From NCBI GenBank assembly GCA_030704615.1, contig CM060734.1, forward strand, positions 58,730,042 through 58,794,041: a DNA stretch of 64,000 bases, read 5' to 3'. Source of the DNA: Takakia lepidozioides. Its lineage: Eukaryota; Streptophyta; Takakiopsida; Takakiales; Takakiaceae. How positions within the stretch are numbered: position 1 is the stretch's first letter; every line of letters starts with the position of its first letter. Below, in pieces: positions 44,501 to 55,972 of the stretch. The position numbers were made by a program, and so were the translations under genes. The notes beneath the pieces were generated by a model. It was not told where the DNA came from. It made no database searches and worked only from the letters and a program-made list of their open reading frames with translations.

Positions 44501-47252
44501 CACATATTATGAAGCAGAATAGATCAAACCACTGCGAACCAAGAAGCGTGCGTAGTCCTCAAAGCAGCGAAAGGGACCTTTAGTGAATATTCACCCTCCA
44601 ACTTTTGCTGGCCTATTAATCGACGACCAACTTGGCAGTTGAGCATTTGTTAGATAATCAAAAGTTTCAAACTGCTGCACAGAGTGGAGGTTGTAAGGAG
44701 AAAGCTGAAGAGTGTGCTTCTATGGGTCAGGCCTGGGGCACTGCAAACCAATCATCAAGTGGAGCATGTGAAGACTTTTGAGAGCTATTTAAAAGATCTA
44801 CGAGTAATATTTGGATACCCGGAACGCTTTTTTCAAACAGGACAAGATCTACATGGTTTCATGGTTCGGCAGCGCAAGTTTTTGCATGGCCAAGAAGCCC
44901 GTGATCTGCACTGCATACCCAAGGTCCTATCCCCCACATCCCTCCCCCACCTCCTTTCTATCTCCGCTCTGCAGATGCATGACGTGTTTCAGCAATGAAC
45001 ACCCTCGTAGGTTAGTGAATGTGAAATACCAATGTGAATTTGTTCTCTGAACTATCATGCCACTACATTTCTTGACTAAATGTTCTCTTCCTGTGTTTCA
45101 TTTTGAAAGAGTCACAAATAATGAAATGAAATGGTGCTTTATAACGTCTGTGGAAAGCTCATAGAGCTTATGGGACGAAATGGAAAGAAAAACATGAGAG
45201 AGAAAACAGGAAACTAGAGATAGAGATAAGAACTATTGTTTGAGTGATTGTCTAAGGGTGAATGCCTCGTGCAGGTAAGCTGCCAAGCATTTCTGATCTT
45301 CATAGTGAAAGACTTCCGTGAGAGATTGGGTTCCACGGAATAGACAATGGAATCTCCTGCGGATCTCATAGTATAGAGGGCAATAGAAGAAGAATTGTTC
45401 TTCAGTTTCAATTTCCTGGTTGCGCCCTGTGCAAGCTGGACATAGGCGGTCCTCCTGCTGCAGGTTTTCCCATAGAAAGCAATTTTATGTGTAAACAGCT
45501 GTTGTTCATCTAATTTTGTCATTATCTAAAATCAGTGTGTGCATTTTTTGGCAGATTGTTTTCTGGATTACAAAGGACCTCATCAAACGGACAAATTTGG
45601 AAAGGGAGAAGAGGGAGAAGATTGCGGATGCGTTTATGACAGAACTAGCATCTGATTTTGAGACTTCCAGAGATTCCCAGTTCCTTAAACTTGTTGAAGA
45701 GACTAAGGTTGCCAACCCCTTGCATCTCTTTCTCACAGGCTTTGTCGTTTTGAGATGATTGTTTGTTGGATTGCGGCGATGTTTCAATTCTCGCAACTCT
45801 TGCTGCATACTTCCCTTCCCAAACCTCCTTCACATACCAGATGTTCAGCAAACTGGGAACCTTTCTCATGCTAACAACATTAATTCAAGATACATTGCAT
45901 AGATATGAGGAAAGATAGGAATAAGGAACAAAGAAATACTCTTGCATATTTCTACAATGTGACTATACTCACTGCTGTACAAACACCACTTCATGATGAC
46001 ATTCAATGGGACTGTTTGCCATTCTCTGGGCACAGAGGGTTCTCTCTTCTCTTTCTCTGGACGAGGGGACAGATGAATGAGTGGACTTTGCTGACTGCAG
46101 CAACGGGTGAATGCTGGCATCTGGGATGACGTGGAAAATCTAGACGTACAGGTGCTGGTACACCTTTTGGTTGTCTGGATTCGTCTTTTGCAGGTGGCTT
46201 TTTGACCCATCCCTTCTGTTGTTGTCAAAATCTGTTTTGCAGTGACAATGTTCCCGAAACAATAGATCTGGGTCCATACAGTGCTGAATTGCACCTATAA
46301 ACGTCAGAAATTTTCGTGTGAATTCCTGAGATGGCTAGTAGAGTACAATTTGGGAAGTGCATATTGCTTTAGACATGAACATCTAACATTCTCAGAAATG
46401 GGGGTTCCCCAACTTTCCTCAGCAATGGCAGACAAGTGCGAAAAGTGGATATGTAGAAGGCTTTAAGCACATGGAGAGTACTGAGGCAAAGAAGTTAAAA
46501 GTGTTGAATGTGGTGATGGGATTACAGAAGCCAATACTACCTGACGGCGTATTGTCATTGGCGCTCGGTCGCGGAGAAATAGAGGGAGCCATTAGGGAGC
46601 TTAATAATTGTGACAAAAGTTCTCTTGCCACCATTCAAATCCTGGCCTGCTGGATGTTTGAGGTATGTCCCTCTCTCTTCTTACAACCATAATCTATCTA
46701 AACTATTGAAGCTTCAAGTAATCCATGAAAATTTGGAGATCTCCATGGTAAGTGACACATGATTGCCCTCAAATCTGACTTGGCTAATTCTCATGTGAAC
46801 CGCAGATAGTACCAGTGAAGCCAAGCTTAATCCGCTGTCTCTACAGTGGATTGGCGCATGTATTGCTGCACCGTTCAAGTCTTGAGGATGTGAAAGAGAA
46901 GGCCTTTTCCAACCCCGGGTTCTTGAAACCAGGAAGTTCAACCCCCCATGACTCCCAAAACGAATCACCATCTTTCAAGAGGCGGTCAATGGTAAGGGGG
47001 ACGGAAAGCCCTTACTCAAAGTATCGGCCTTCTCATCTAGAAAACGAGTTTGGGTTGTTGTTGGAGGCTGCAGCACGCTATTGGGTAAAGGAGAGTAAGG
47101 CTGCCAGGGCCCGAGTACATGAGAGCATTTTACATAACAGTACAGAGGCTCCGTTAGATTATGTTACCAAGGAGAAAAAGCTAAGAGGGCCCTTGACTGA
47201 AATTCTTGCCGAGGAACCCTGGATGCAAGAACGTGCAAGCTTGCAGTTTTGA
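41561..47252 (+). CDS. PTPDC1-like protein tyrosine phosphatase
   Basis: PTPDC1 is a dual-specificity-type phosphatase linked to centrosomes and cilium length. Inferred exons: 41561-41731, 42178-42304, 42861-42964, 43191-43218, 43821-43882, about 44654-44923, 45555-45707, 46432-46662, 46806-47252; phases close and give 530 aa, probably lacking the extreme N-terminus. Landmarks in order: GCRCEDYLQQKG, HCNWVTPHILASARPS, IFNLQEPGEHAMCGSG, SGFSYTPETFM, YNYPWRDMQCPS, then the P-loop HCHSGLGRTG (Cys139, Arg145 of the visible part), RPGALQ, and RQRKFLHGQEARDLHCIPK, which matches the PTPDC1 stretch KQRHLLHGYEAR. The C-terminal 280 residues are less conserved. The sixth acceptor is the least certain; an intervening small exon cannot be excluded. 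A LINE tail sits in intron 6. Confidence 0.9.
45118..45480 (-). mobile_element. LINE tail, family B, inside PTPDC1-like intron 6
   Basis: Reverse orientation to the gene. From the minus strand it reads CPACTGRNQEIETEEQFFFY, then LYYEIRRRFHCLFRGTQSL, AAYLHEAFTLRQSLKQ and stop, then a 3' region ending GCACCATTTCATTTCATT. It matches the LINE in the F-box gene but keeps frame where that copy has a shift. The 5' junction near 45472-45480 is approximate; no clear target duplication was found. Confidence 0.8.
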
Positions 47253-47997
47253 TGGACCTTTCGTGAGGTTGGCAAACAGTGCTTCTTGACCCTTACAGCA
47301 GTGACCTGCATACTGTAATACTATAACCACAAGCTGTTGGAATAGCAACTGTCAGAAAGGTTCAACTTTCAGAAGCCTCAGTTACTTGATGGTCTTGGTT
47401 AGCAAGACAGCAAGAGAGATTGCATTATTTATCCAACTCTTTCTTCTCTGCCACCAAGAACATCTACCTCTCTTCTTTGCAAGGCAAGGAAACTGATTGG
47501 TTCCTTGCTTGTCGGCCATTGCTGTGAGAGTACTCCCCGACCATCACATAACCCATTTAGGTGTTACTAGAATCTTTCAAATGTTCAGAAGTTCAATTAA
47601 GATGTTCAATAGCTTTGTATGAAATGTCCGAAGAGTATTTTCAGGAACATCGAGAGAAAGGGATTACTCATGAGACTTTGCTTTCCATAGCCTAGCAGCC
47701 ATGGCCGCCTTAATCATTCCTGAAGTCAAGGGCTTACGCACCTTGAAGAAGGAGCACACTAGAGCTCAGAGAAAGAATGAAGAGTAAATGACTGATCTTA
47801 AGTGCAGAAACCATGGGCAGAGGTCACTGTTGGATGTCATGTAGATAAAGTGCCCCTGTATGGGCAATCAGCATCTCCAACTGCGAGGCTTAGCATTCCC
47901 CTGGACTGATTGTGTACAATGAAGAGATCAGTGTTCACCTTAACCTGATAAACAAGCTTAGCACGCCTCCATGAGGCTTTCACTAACTTGATATTCA
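47253..47997. other. convergent 3' spacer
   Basis: Between the phosphatase and the GT47 gene, which converge. No gene seen. Confidence 0.4.
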
Positions 47998-50366
47998 TCA
48001 GTTGATTGTTGAGCCATGCTTCCCCCCTGCAACCACCCCAGAACCTCTAAAAAGGTTGTCGATTATGATATCGAATGCATCTTTCATTTGCATGGGGCTG
48101 CGCCCAGGCTTGGCGTATACAATGCCTGGAATAATCCCAATGATCTTCTCTTGCATAGCCTTCACCTTCGCTGCAGGGATGGCTGCCAGTGCCTCTACTA
48201 CCTTCATTCCTTTACGAAGAACCTGAACAAGAAAACACCACTTCTTAGGCCAGGTCACTCCACTTTGAAAGGTGAGGGTTGAAGTGTGGGGCAGTGTTTC
48301 CAAGAGCCCAATCAAATATCATTTATCATGTCAACTGGCACTGGTAAGTTCTAAGTTCACATGTGGTGATCCTAAGCATCGAGAAAATGAAGTTAGATTC
48401 TCCAGAAACTACATGCAGCACCCTCCGAGGTCACGATGGACTTACCTCTTCCTCATCGAAGTAGACCGAGTAATCTCTCCCGTCAGGTGGAAGGTGCCAC
48501 AGATACTGAGTGTACGCAGAATGCTCATTGAAAAACACTGGAATGCATCCTGCCACCAGGCAGTCAAAGATGCCTTTTCGTGTGGGAGTATCACCCGACG
48601 GTTGCAGACAGAATACAGAGCGAAGAAACAGGCCAGCTAAATGTTGCGGATTTTCGGGACAGTTCAATTTGCTGCAATCTATGAGAGTGCAGTTTTGGGA
48701 AATTCTACACTGCCTCAAAAGATTTCCCCTCAACGGCCCACTGTGATCAAGATCCCGAGGTGCCCCTGCATATGACACGAAGCTGTCCCGCTTCGCACTT
48801 CGAACTGTAGCCAGCCAAATCTTCACATCCTCGTCAGAAGAAGGGTGGAAAGAGGTGGGGTAAGGAATCCCAACCATTTTTTCGTCGGAAGCATATGGAT
48901 CCCGTTCAATTAAGAGCTTTGTCACGTTCTGAAATGAAGTGAAATGAAGCAGTGAGTTTCCCCAGTTCGTTGCAGCTTCTTCCCGCAAGAAATCCCACAC
49001 AGGGCGTCCCAGTATTAGCAGATGATCAGCTCCTTGGCGACGAACCCACTCAGGTTGCCCCATCAACCAGCCAGCAAACCGATGGCTTAGTCTGTCCCGC
49101 AATTGCACTATGGGGGAAAACAAATGACGAGTGAGGTCTAATCCCGCGTAGTATGGCAGATAAAAAGCCGAGGCAAGTTTTGGAACCTTAGTAAGACAAG
49201 CATACAGTTTCATCCGCTCGTGCATTAGCACTTCCAGAGCAAACTGGTCAGTGTGATACCAGGCATCTGGCGAGAAAAGATTTTCCTGGCTGCTGTTTAA
49301 AGGTCCAGCGGTTTCCTGTATGGACACGGGAAGCAAATCAGTTTGAAGGTCTAAAGTTGTGGAAGGAAGGTGGGGCGATTTGTTTCCAAACATCCCGAGG
49401 AACTGGTCCATTGTATAGGAGAAGGGAGAGATTCACAAATTCCTTGCTCAGGTTAATCTCTCTGTATGATAGGGAAATTGTGAACGTTCGATTGCAGGTA
49501 TAGAGTAAGAATGGAATATCGGAAAGTATTGAAGAGTCTTTCTGAGTTGAAAAGCAAGAGAAACTCATATCCCTTTCCAGGCTTTCGGTGAACCAGGGGA
49601 AACAATCTCAAACCACTAGCTTGACCCCAAGCTCTACAACTTACATATTCAAAATAGGTACCTCACATGTCTGTACTTACAGAATGAGCTGATGAATTCA
49701 AACCTAACCATGTAAAGACCTGACAGCATTCTCTTTATGATGCATCGATCGAGCTTGGGGAAGAGTTGAAGAAGAAAGAAATTTCTGACACGTTTGCTTG
49801 AGAGAGAGTTATCGCTTAGCATCTTACCCTATAGGTCATTTCCCAAACAGTGTCTAGACTAGAGGTGAGATCCGTACCGTAGCTGTAATCGGTCCTCCAA
49901 GCCCTCTGTCCACAAGACTCCCGCACATGATTGGCTCAATAGGCTGATCCTGACAGTAGTCTAGAAGGATGTCCTTGTTGAATGCTTCCGGCACATCATA
50001 CATGTAAATATATCTGCCTAGACATAAATCTTCCGCCTCCTTACTAGGCGAACGCCACGATTCCCCTCCACCTGACTGAATCTTTAATATTTCCTGCCGC
50101 GATATTGAGTTTGATGTCAAAGGTATCGAACTTCTACTGCTCTGTAGTATAACAAGTCTAATTCTATCTTGAAACCCGAAGACGGCCTGCACGCCCACCA
50201 CAATTGCCAATGAAACGAGGGCTGTGTAAAGAACCCACTTTGCAAGACGGTGCAAACTGGAACCTTCGGGTTCGGCTGGATTACTAGGCGAGTGGTGAAA
50301 TCTGAAATACTTTAGAACCACAAGGATCAGAGCCTGGTGTGCAGGCATCGCGTCTTGTACTTTCAT
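47998..50366 (-). CDS. GT47 exostosin-family glycosyltransferase (MUR3/KATAMARI1-like)
   Basis: GT47 enzymes of this type transfer galactose or related sugars to xyloglucan side chains in the Golgi. Exons 50366-49878, 49315-48446 and 48222-47998 join in phase and give 527 aa. A type II signal anchor spans about residues 42-64 (VLYTALVSLAIVVGVQAVFG). The exostosin domain begins at GRYIYMYDVPEAFN (117-130), continues with WYHTDQFALEVLMHERMKLY, FYLPYYAGLDL, GADHLLILGRPVWDF, SFVSYAGAPR, then CLQPSGDTPTRKGIFDCLVA and GCIPVFF, the conserved nucleotide-sugar region, and ends in a MKDAFDIII helix. This is the usual order for plant MUR3-clade proteins. The exact acceptor sugar cannot be read from the sequence. 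Confidence 0.92.
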
Positions 50367-51039
50367 CTCTCCACGTTTAAGCTGTCCTCAACAGTGCCAC
50401 CTGGGCTTGTGCTTTACTCTTTGAGTTCCATCCTGCAGCTCACCGTCTCTAAGCTTTCAGAGACATTTTATGTACATCTCTACAGTTCCAAATCGAAAAC
50501 CCTGACACATGTGTAGCTCTCTTCCCAAGATCTCAAGCATCCCTACAATATGATGCCTGCATATGAACGTGTGGCTTTATCAGACGAGGCTGCCGCCACT
50601 CTAGCTCGCTGATTTGAAGTGCAAGAGCCACGAAACTACGAGAGTAACACCCTTCTCCTGTAATCTCACAGCACATTTACGAAGCCTTGCGTCTATTTTC
50701 ATGAACTCCCCATGAGCTTGCATCCCCAAACGTAACCAGGTTACGTCCGGGTCAAGGAATGTTCAAGAGTGAGAAGGGTGGAGTTCATCTAGAAATCTCG
50801 TCTGCAGACAGAAAATGTGTACCCTGCAGAGACGGACACACTGTAGATATCCCCAAATTGTTCGGGAAGTAGAATGTAACATGTTCAGAGATCCGAGTGT
50901 TCAACCCCAACCTCAGCAAGGGAGCCAAGATTGCTTGCTCACAAGGACGTGGGCCAGCGCTAGAAATATGAGAGATGTGTTTGCCTGCATGCGCTGCTGT
51001 AGACGTCACACCTCATGTCTTGTGTATCGTCCTCTCTAG

Positions 51040-51041
<2 letters not shown>
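50367..51041. other. 5' flank of GT47 gene
   Basis: Presumed promoter side of the GT47 gene; no other coding sequence seen. Confidence 0.4.

Positions 51042-51077
<36 letters not shown>
51042..51077. repeat. (CT)n microsatellite
   Basis: About 18 uninterrupted CT units immediately 5' of a LINE tail. Confidence 0.95.
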
Positions 51078-51080
<3 letters not shown>

Positions 51081-51117
51081 CACAGTGTCTCCCACTGTTT
51101 TTCCGTGTGCGTTGTGG

Positions 51118-51407
51118 CGTTGAAACTGAAGAACACTTCTTCTTCTACTGCCCTCTATACTACGAGATCCGTGGGAGATTCCACTGTTTATTCAGTGGAA
51201 CCCAAACTCTCACTGATGTCTTTCACTATGAGGATCCAAAATGCGTGGCAGCCTACCTACACGAGGCCTTCACCCTTAGACAATCGCTAGAACATTAATT
51301 GTGGTTTCTGGATTTGTTCCTCTCTCATGTTTTCTTCCATTTTGTCCCATAAGCTCTACGAGCTTTCCGCGGACGATATAAAGCACCATTTCATTTCATT
51401 TCATTTC
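51118..51407 (+). mobile_element. LINE tail, family B
   Basis: From TTGAAACTGAAGAACACTTC on, it is almost identical to the last 270 bp of the LINE in the F-box gene, including the stop after QSLEH and the ATTTC-repeat 3' end. It begins just after the zinc-knuckle cysteines, so only the last 60 or so codons of the ORF and the 3' untranslated part remain. Confidence 0.88.
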
Positions 51408-51568
51408 TCCTTAAACCACCCCTGTCAATTTAGCCTTGTCAATTTCAAAGGCTTGTAACTTCTAAAAAACGTACTCTTACACCATGTGAATCAGCATTGT
51501 GTAGAGCAGACCCAAGTTCTTTAGAGCTCCCTCTTACTTTAATGTATTTTGAGTGTTTAACTTAAAGC

Positions 51569-51700
51569 AGCAGTCGGTAGCTCAGTTGGATAGTGTATAC
51601 ACTGCCACCCAATTACCTGAACGATGAGTTAGAACTTGCGGTGTCTACTGATGGAGACCCATGACCCGGTTTACCAGCCACAGTGGTGGTAAGTTAACAT
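51569..51700 (+). mobile_element. SINE-like, tRNA-derived head
   Basis: CGGTAGCTCAGTTGGATAGTG fits a Pol III A box; a weak B-box-like word (GAGTTAGAACTTGCGG) follows. A related sequence (GCAGTCGGTAGCTTAGTGAT) begins at 52271. The two copies share the head GCAGTCGGTAGCT, so they belong to one family. Ends uncertain. Confidence 0.45.
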
Positions 51701-52267
51701 GGAGGGAGTCATGTTGGCTATATTTGCACATGCATGCAAGCAGACATGTCTACTACGAGTGTTGTCCAGCAGCAATTATTAAATGGGATATTCTCAGGGA
51801 GCGGCTCAGCTCACGTCCGGGACAGCACATTGCTCTCACTTGCAAAAGCTGCGCTGCACCAAAGTAGCTCCAGAATCTCCCACACAGACAGAGAGCGAGC
51901 GAGCTACTCTTTGTTGGGTCCCACACGAGTTGTTTGGTTTGCAACCAGGTCTGAAGTTTGAACAGATCTGAACAACAACAGCAAGCAGGATCCGAGATTC
52001 CGAGGTGGGGTCAAGCTCTTTTTCTACTTTGGGTGTCGTTGGGAGGAGACTTAAGAGGACCCTGATGTGGGCCCTGGCTGTCAAAGTATATGATGGCACA
52101 AAGAATAACACTGCAAGGCATAGGCCCTGGCAGAGCTGAATGAATCACACACAAGCACAGTCAAACCTGAATTCTCTTTTCGGCCCTGGCTGGGCCAGTG
52201 GGCCTGATCTCTGTCTGTCCCATTCCTTCAAGAAAAAAGAAAAACAAGTAGAGTTTAAGAGATTAGG

Positions 52268-52400
52268 GCAACCAGCAGTCGGTAGCTTAGTGATAGAGCA
52301 CTGAGTGGCACCCAGGTGAGTCTGCGCTCAAATCCCTTGTTGGTGTTGTATGATCTTCTCCCCCTTCCCTTCAGCGTCCCTTGAACCTTGTGCTTGGCGA
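52268..52400 (+). mobile_element. SINE-like, second copy
   Basis: Begins CAGCAGTCGGTAGCTTAGTG with A box, then GCTCAAATCCC as B box, followed by a pyrimidine-rich tail (TTCTCCCCCTTCCCTTC). Same family as the copy at 51.57 kb. Confidence 0.5.
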
Positions 52401-52443
52401 GGTTGCTATGAAAGAGGTTCTTTTCTCCACTCACTATAATTAA

Positions 52444-53431
52444 CCCCTAATGGACGAGGCTGATTTTGGTGGGCCCACTCAAAAACAGCACATACCCTCA
52501 CGGATGAGGGTATATCTCCCAGCTAACAAACATCCACAGGGATGAACCGTATGAAAGGAAGGCTACCTACCTCATGCACCTGCGTACAAATTCCAGCCCA
52601 TTTTACTGTGTCATTAGGAAGATTATAACAAAATGGTAAGCCCTGAATATGTAGTGTACTCCAATTTTAACAGGAAGAATTTGTTTGACCAGGCTGTTGG
52701 TCCGAAAAAAAAAAAATTCCTTGCAAGACCCCAACCACATTCCAATTCACAGGCACCTAAAGCATCTTGCCTCAAATTTGCAAAGCACAATTCCAAAATC
52801 TGCATAGGGTTGCATTATATGGGAAAACAGTGGGGTCAAAAAGCACCATTTATCTCAATTGACCTGTAATACAGCCATAGGGGTCCAGATTGGCATTGCA
52901 ACCACAATTCAAAAAGTGGAATTGTTCCTTGAATGATTTCCTACTACCTCCAAAAAGAATTTTTGATTTCTAAGCAAAATGCAGGCAGAGATTTTAATTT
53001 CTACTTGAATTCCAGTTCAGGCGAAGTATTGCCTGGGCTGGTAGATAATGCCGGCCAAAAAAAGGGGCCACGTCGTGAAGACACATGAACACATAGGGGC
53101 TATTTTGTGTCTGCTCGCTTTTTGTGGAGCCCGGCTGATACCCCTCGCTGGCAAATGCCGAGACCCAGCCCCATCTGCTTGCCACGTGGTAAAGTCAACC
53201 CCGCTGGAGGGTCCCAAACCAGCGATTTTTTGGTATTACCCCCACCCTTTCCCAAAAATCCTGTTGGCTGTCCTGTAGGGTTTTTAGGGTGCCATCAATT
53301 CACATGGGGCGTAGAATTAAATTTCCTACATTTTTCATTCAGGGCTCAATTTCATCCGAGATCATCTCGATGCTTTGCATCCATTCGAAATTTCCCGGCG
53401 ACCCAATTCAGGTCGCCTTGTCCATTAGGGG
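52444..53431 (+). mobile_element. 988-bp TTAA-flanked non-autonomous DNA element
   Basis: Perfect 12-bp terminal inverted repeats, CCCCTAATGGAC at 52444-52455 and GTCCATTAGGGG at 53420-53431, are directly flanked by TTAA (52440-52443 and 53432-53435). The next bases also pair partly (GAGGCT versus AAGGCG). No transposase. It shares both ends and several hundred internal bases with the 2.9-kb element at 28068-30957, in opposite orientation. TTAA duplications with CCC/GGG ends fit the piggyBac superfamily. Confidence 0.75.
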
Positions 53432-53435
53432 TTAA

Positions 53436-54160
53436 GGGGCCTAGTTTGTGGGCCTGGCTAGCTTACAGGTATGTTCTTAAAATATTTAAACAAGTGGTTA
53501 GTCCTTGACTATGCCAAGATGGCATGGAAAGAGGCTACCAAAACAGCAGATGCTTTCCGATGGCTGAACAGGACATCCTCTCTCATTTCGACAAACTATG
53601 GGGGTTTCACAACATCTGCTATTTCACAGGGCTGCTAGAGAAGTTATGTGGTCCTACCAGAGACCTAGAATGGGTCAACTTGTTCATTAGTTTGTCCACG
53701 CTCTGGGCTAGTGGTGAAGCCCCTTTGTCTCCTGCCTGGGGTCGCTTTGTACTTACTCTTCTTCGCAGTGAAGCGAACTTGCCTCACTTGTGCCCCAAGA
53801 AAAAAAAAAAAAAAAACTCTTCGCGAATACCGAAATTTCATCCATAATAAACTTGAAAATTCATCCATTTATTTTTCAAAAATTGTTCAGTAAGAGAGAT
53901 GGTACCTGAGGGAGGTGTTATCTGGAGGCCCTTCATCAAGTGGCTTTCAACAAAGGAGAGGAGGTGACACCCGGGGAAGGCACAAGAGGGGCTTAGCGAT
54001 TTTGACACTATGCCTAGTCTCTTCTTGAGAATAAAGAAGCTCCAATAATTAAGGTAACCCAGGTGTGACTGCTCACAATTCACTCCCTTTGAGAAGGGGG
54101 AGGAAAATCAACCCCATTTCAGATAAGCCATTGGGCACACAAGATGGAAATGTCACCCCC
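53436..54160. other. spacer with homopolymer run
   Basis: An A-run at 53801-53817. A degenerate TTTCATCCAT word pair near 53838-53868 resembles the arms of the inverted repeats at 25.7/28.0 kb. No gene. Confidence 0.35.
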
Positions 54161-54164
54161 CCAG

Positions 54165-54262
54165 ACCGACCCACCCGTCACGTAACAAATACCCTGAGGA
54201 GAGAGTAGCAAGATTTGAACCTGGAACCACCAGGGTGACACACAGTGCGGGAAAAAGGAAAC
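54165..54262 (-). mobile_element. SINE-like or tRNA-like relic
   Basis: The minus strand contains GGTTCCAGGTTCAAATCTTG, a good B box in a T-arm-like context (CCAGGTTCAAATC). No paired acceptor stem was found. Confidence 0.35.
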
Positions 54263-54635
54263 AATCATGGTGTTGTTTATTATATTGCTAATCACATGAC
54301 AAGATGGATGAAATAACATGGATATATAGATGAAATAGCACATACTTTAGTGAACGAGGAGTTAGAAAATTGCGGAAGTAGGAAGAAAGCAAAAGTATCC
54401 AAATAATGCGACCAAGCTGGTGTAAGTATAACTGACAATATGAGCCACTTCACCTACTGCCCCTGGAGGTGGGCCTAGCGTAAAATAAACCTTATACAAG
54501 TAACATTTATTCAGGTTTCACTGTCTTGTTTTACCATGTCTCAGTGGACCACCCGACCACGCCAAATGGGACAGCAGAAACAAGACTCTGGCTGAAGCGG
54601 GCGAGAGGACCGCAGGAGGAAAATAAATAACAAGA

Positions 54636-54750
54636 CGCACCGCGTGCGGCCGACCGCGCTCCGCGGTGCGGGTGGCCGACCCGGCTTCGGCGCGCGTCCC
54701 CCGAACAGACGACCGCGCTGCGCGGTCGCCGTGCGTGGGCCACGCACGGG
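54636..54750. repeat. GC-rich island with three perfect hairpins
   Basis: In otherwise AT-leaning DNA: ACCGCG-CTC-CGCGGT (54653-54667), GACCGCG-CTG-CGCGGTC (54711-54727) and CGTGCGTG-GGC-CACGCACG (54730-54748), each with a 3-base loop. Chance ORFs on the minus strand (54518-54793) come from base composition only. Confidence 0.8.
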
Positions 54751-54799
54751 ATTCACTCTTGCGAATTGAATGGTGTGGAAGTGATGTTGGCAAGTCAGG

Positions 54800-55762
54800 A
54801 GTGGCGTCTCAGAAAGTGAATGGGCGAGAGAGAGAGCTTCCGGTCTCTCAGGTATCCGAAGAGTAGGTGAGAACAGGAGATACTTAGTTAATTAATGCAG
54901 TTTCAAACTCCCGGGCCTTTTCTATTACTTGCCTTCAGACTGCAAGAATGTGAACCGCTCGAAGGCATCCACTTTCCATACCTCGTTCAGTAGCCTACGA
55001 ATTACTTTCCAAGTTCCACACCTGGAGACCAAGGGGTCAGGCGCCTTCAGTGCTCAGTTAGTTGCTGCAGCCCTAATCCTACTCATCTCCAAGCTTTCAG
55101 CCTGAAAACCAGTACTATTCTCCCCGGCCTGCTACGGTACAAGTTGCTTCGATCACACACCTTCAGGCAGTACTACTCGAGCACTTTCCAGGTTGCAAGC
55201 AGAGATGGACAAAGCATGATCTGAGGAAACATTCACTAGGTACTCCAGCATTAGTCCTACAAGCATCCTTTGCAACCCGAATTGGAGGTGAGTGGTACTA
55301 GCTCCAACGTCTATTCGAGTGCACATCGTGTGACTAAGCGTTGCGCAGCGATCAGAGTAACTCCGGAATAAAGATGGCCCATGACTAGTGTACTCTTTGA
55401 ACATTCTCAGGCAGTGCATGCACAACAGATCAAGCAATGGTTTGTACACAATGCTTCTCTGCCGAAGGTGCTTGCAAAGCTCATACAGATCCACCCAAAT
55501 TTGTAAAACAAGCTGCGATTGGGCTCCTCCTTTGTGAATAGACCGATGTACTTTGTACATTCAAAAATATTTGGAACATTCTTACACCTAAAATTTTGCT
55601 TGCCTTCCATGGCCACTCAGTTATGGGTACAACGGGATGCTATACTGGCTTTGGCACTGCTGCATAAGCTCCTCCTACAACAAAAACCACCTGTCTGGGA
55701 ATGTGTACTGTCTACTGTATACGAGTATTATAGAAAAAAAGCTTCGCCGAGAATGGTCAATT
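54800..55762. other. non-coding stretch upstream of tRNA
   Basis: Short ORFs on both strands but no recognisable protein. A run of A and the word AGCTTCGCCGAGAATGG precede the tRNA. Confidence 0.35.
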
Positions 55763-55836
55763 GGCCTTTTAGCTCAGTTGGTTAGAGCGTCGTGCTAATA
55801 ACGCGAAGGTCACAGGTTCGAAACCTGTATGGGCCA
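55763..55836 (+). tRNA. tRNA-Ile (anticodon AAU)
   Basis: 74 nt, closely matching the known plant nuclear tRNA-Ile(AAU). Acceptor GGCCTTT pairs with ATGGGCC (one U-U mismatch at pair 6), D arm AGCTCAGTTGGTTAGAGC, anticodon loop CTAATAA with AAT, T arm ACAGGTTCGAAACCTGT, discriminator A. No intron and no encoded CCA. Both Pol III boxes (TAGCTCAGTTGG, GGTTCGAAACC) are intact. Confidence 0.93.
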
Positions 55837-55972
55837 TAATAAAGTGGTTGGCATTTTGACTCCAGTTCATGTAATTTCCGCGTAGCTGCAAGTAAAGAAT
55901 AATCGAACCTGGTATCTCAATGTTTATGAAAGAAAATATGGAAGGTGGTTACAAATATAATAAACTATTGAC

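Noticed and set aside
51569-52400. Functional tRNA genes at the TAGCTCAGTTGG-like words
   Set aside because: A and B boxes are present but no cloverleaf can be folded, so they are listed as SINE-like only.
54518-54793. Overlapping arginine-rich minus-strand ORFs
   Set aside because: They coincide with the GC-rich hairpin island in three frames at once, as expected from composition alone.
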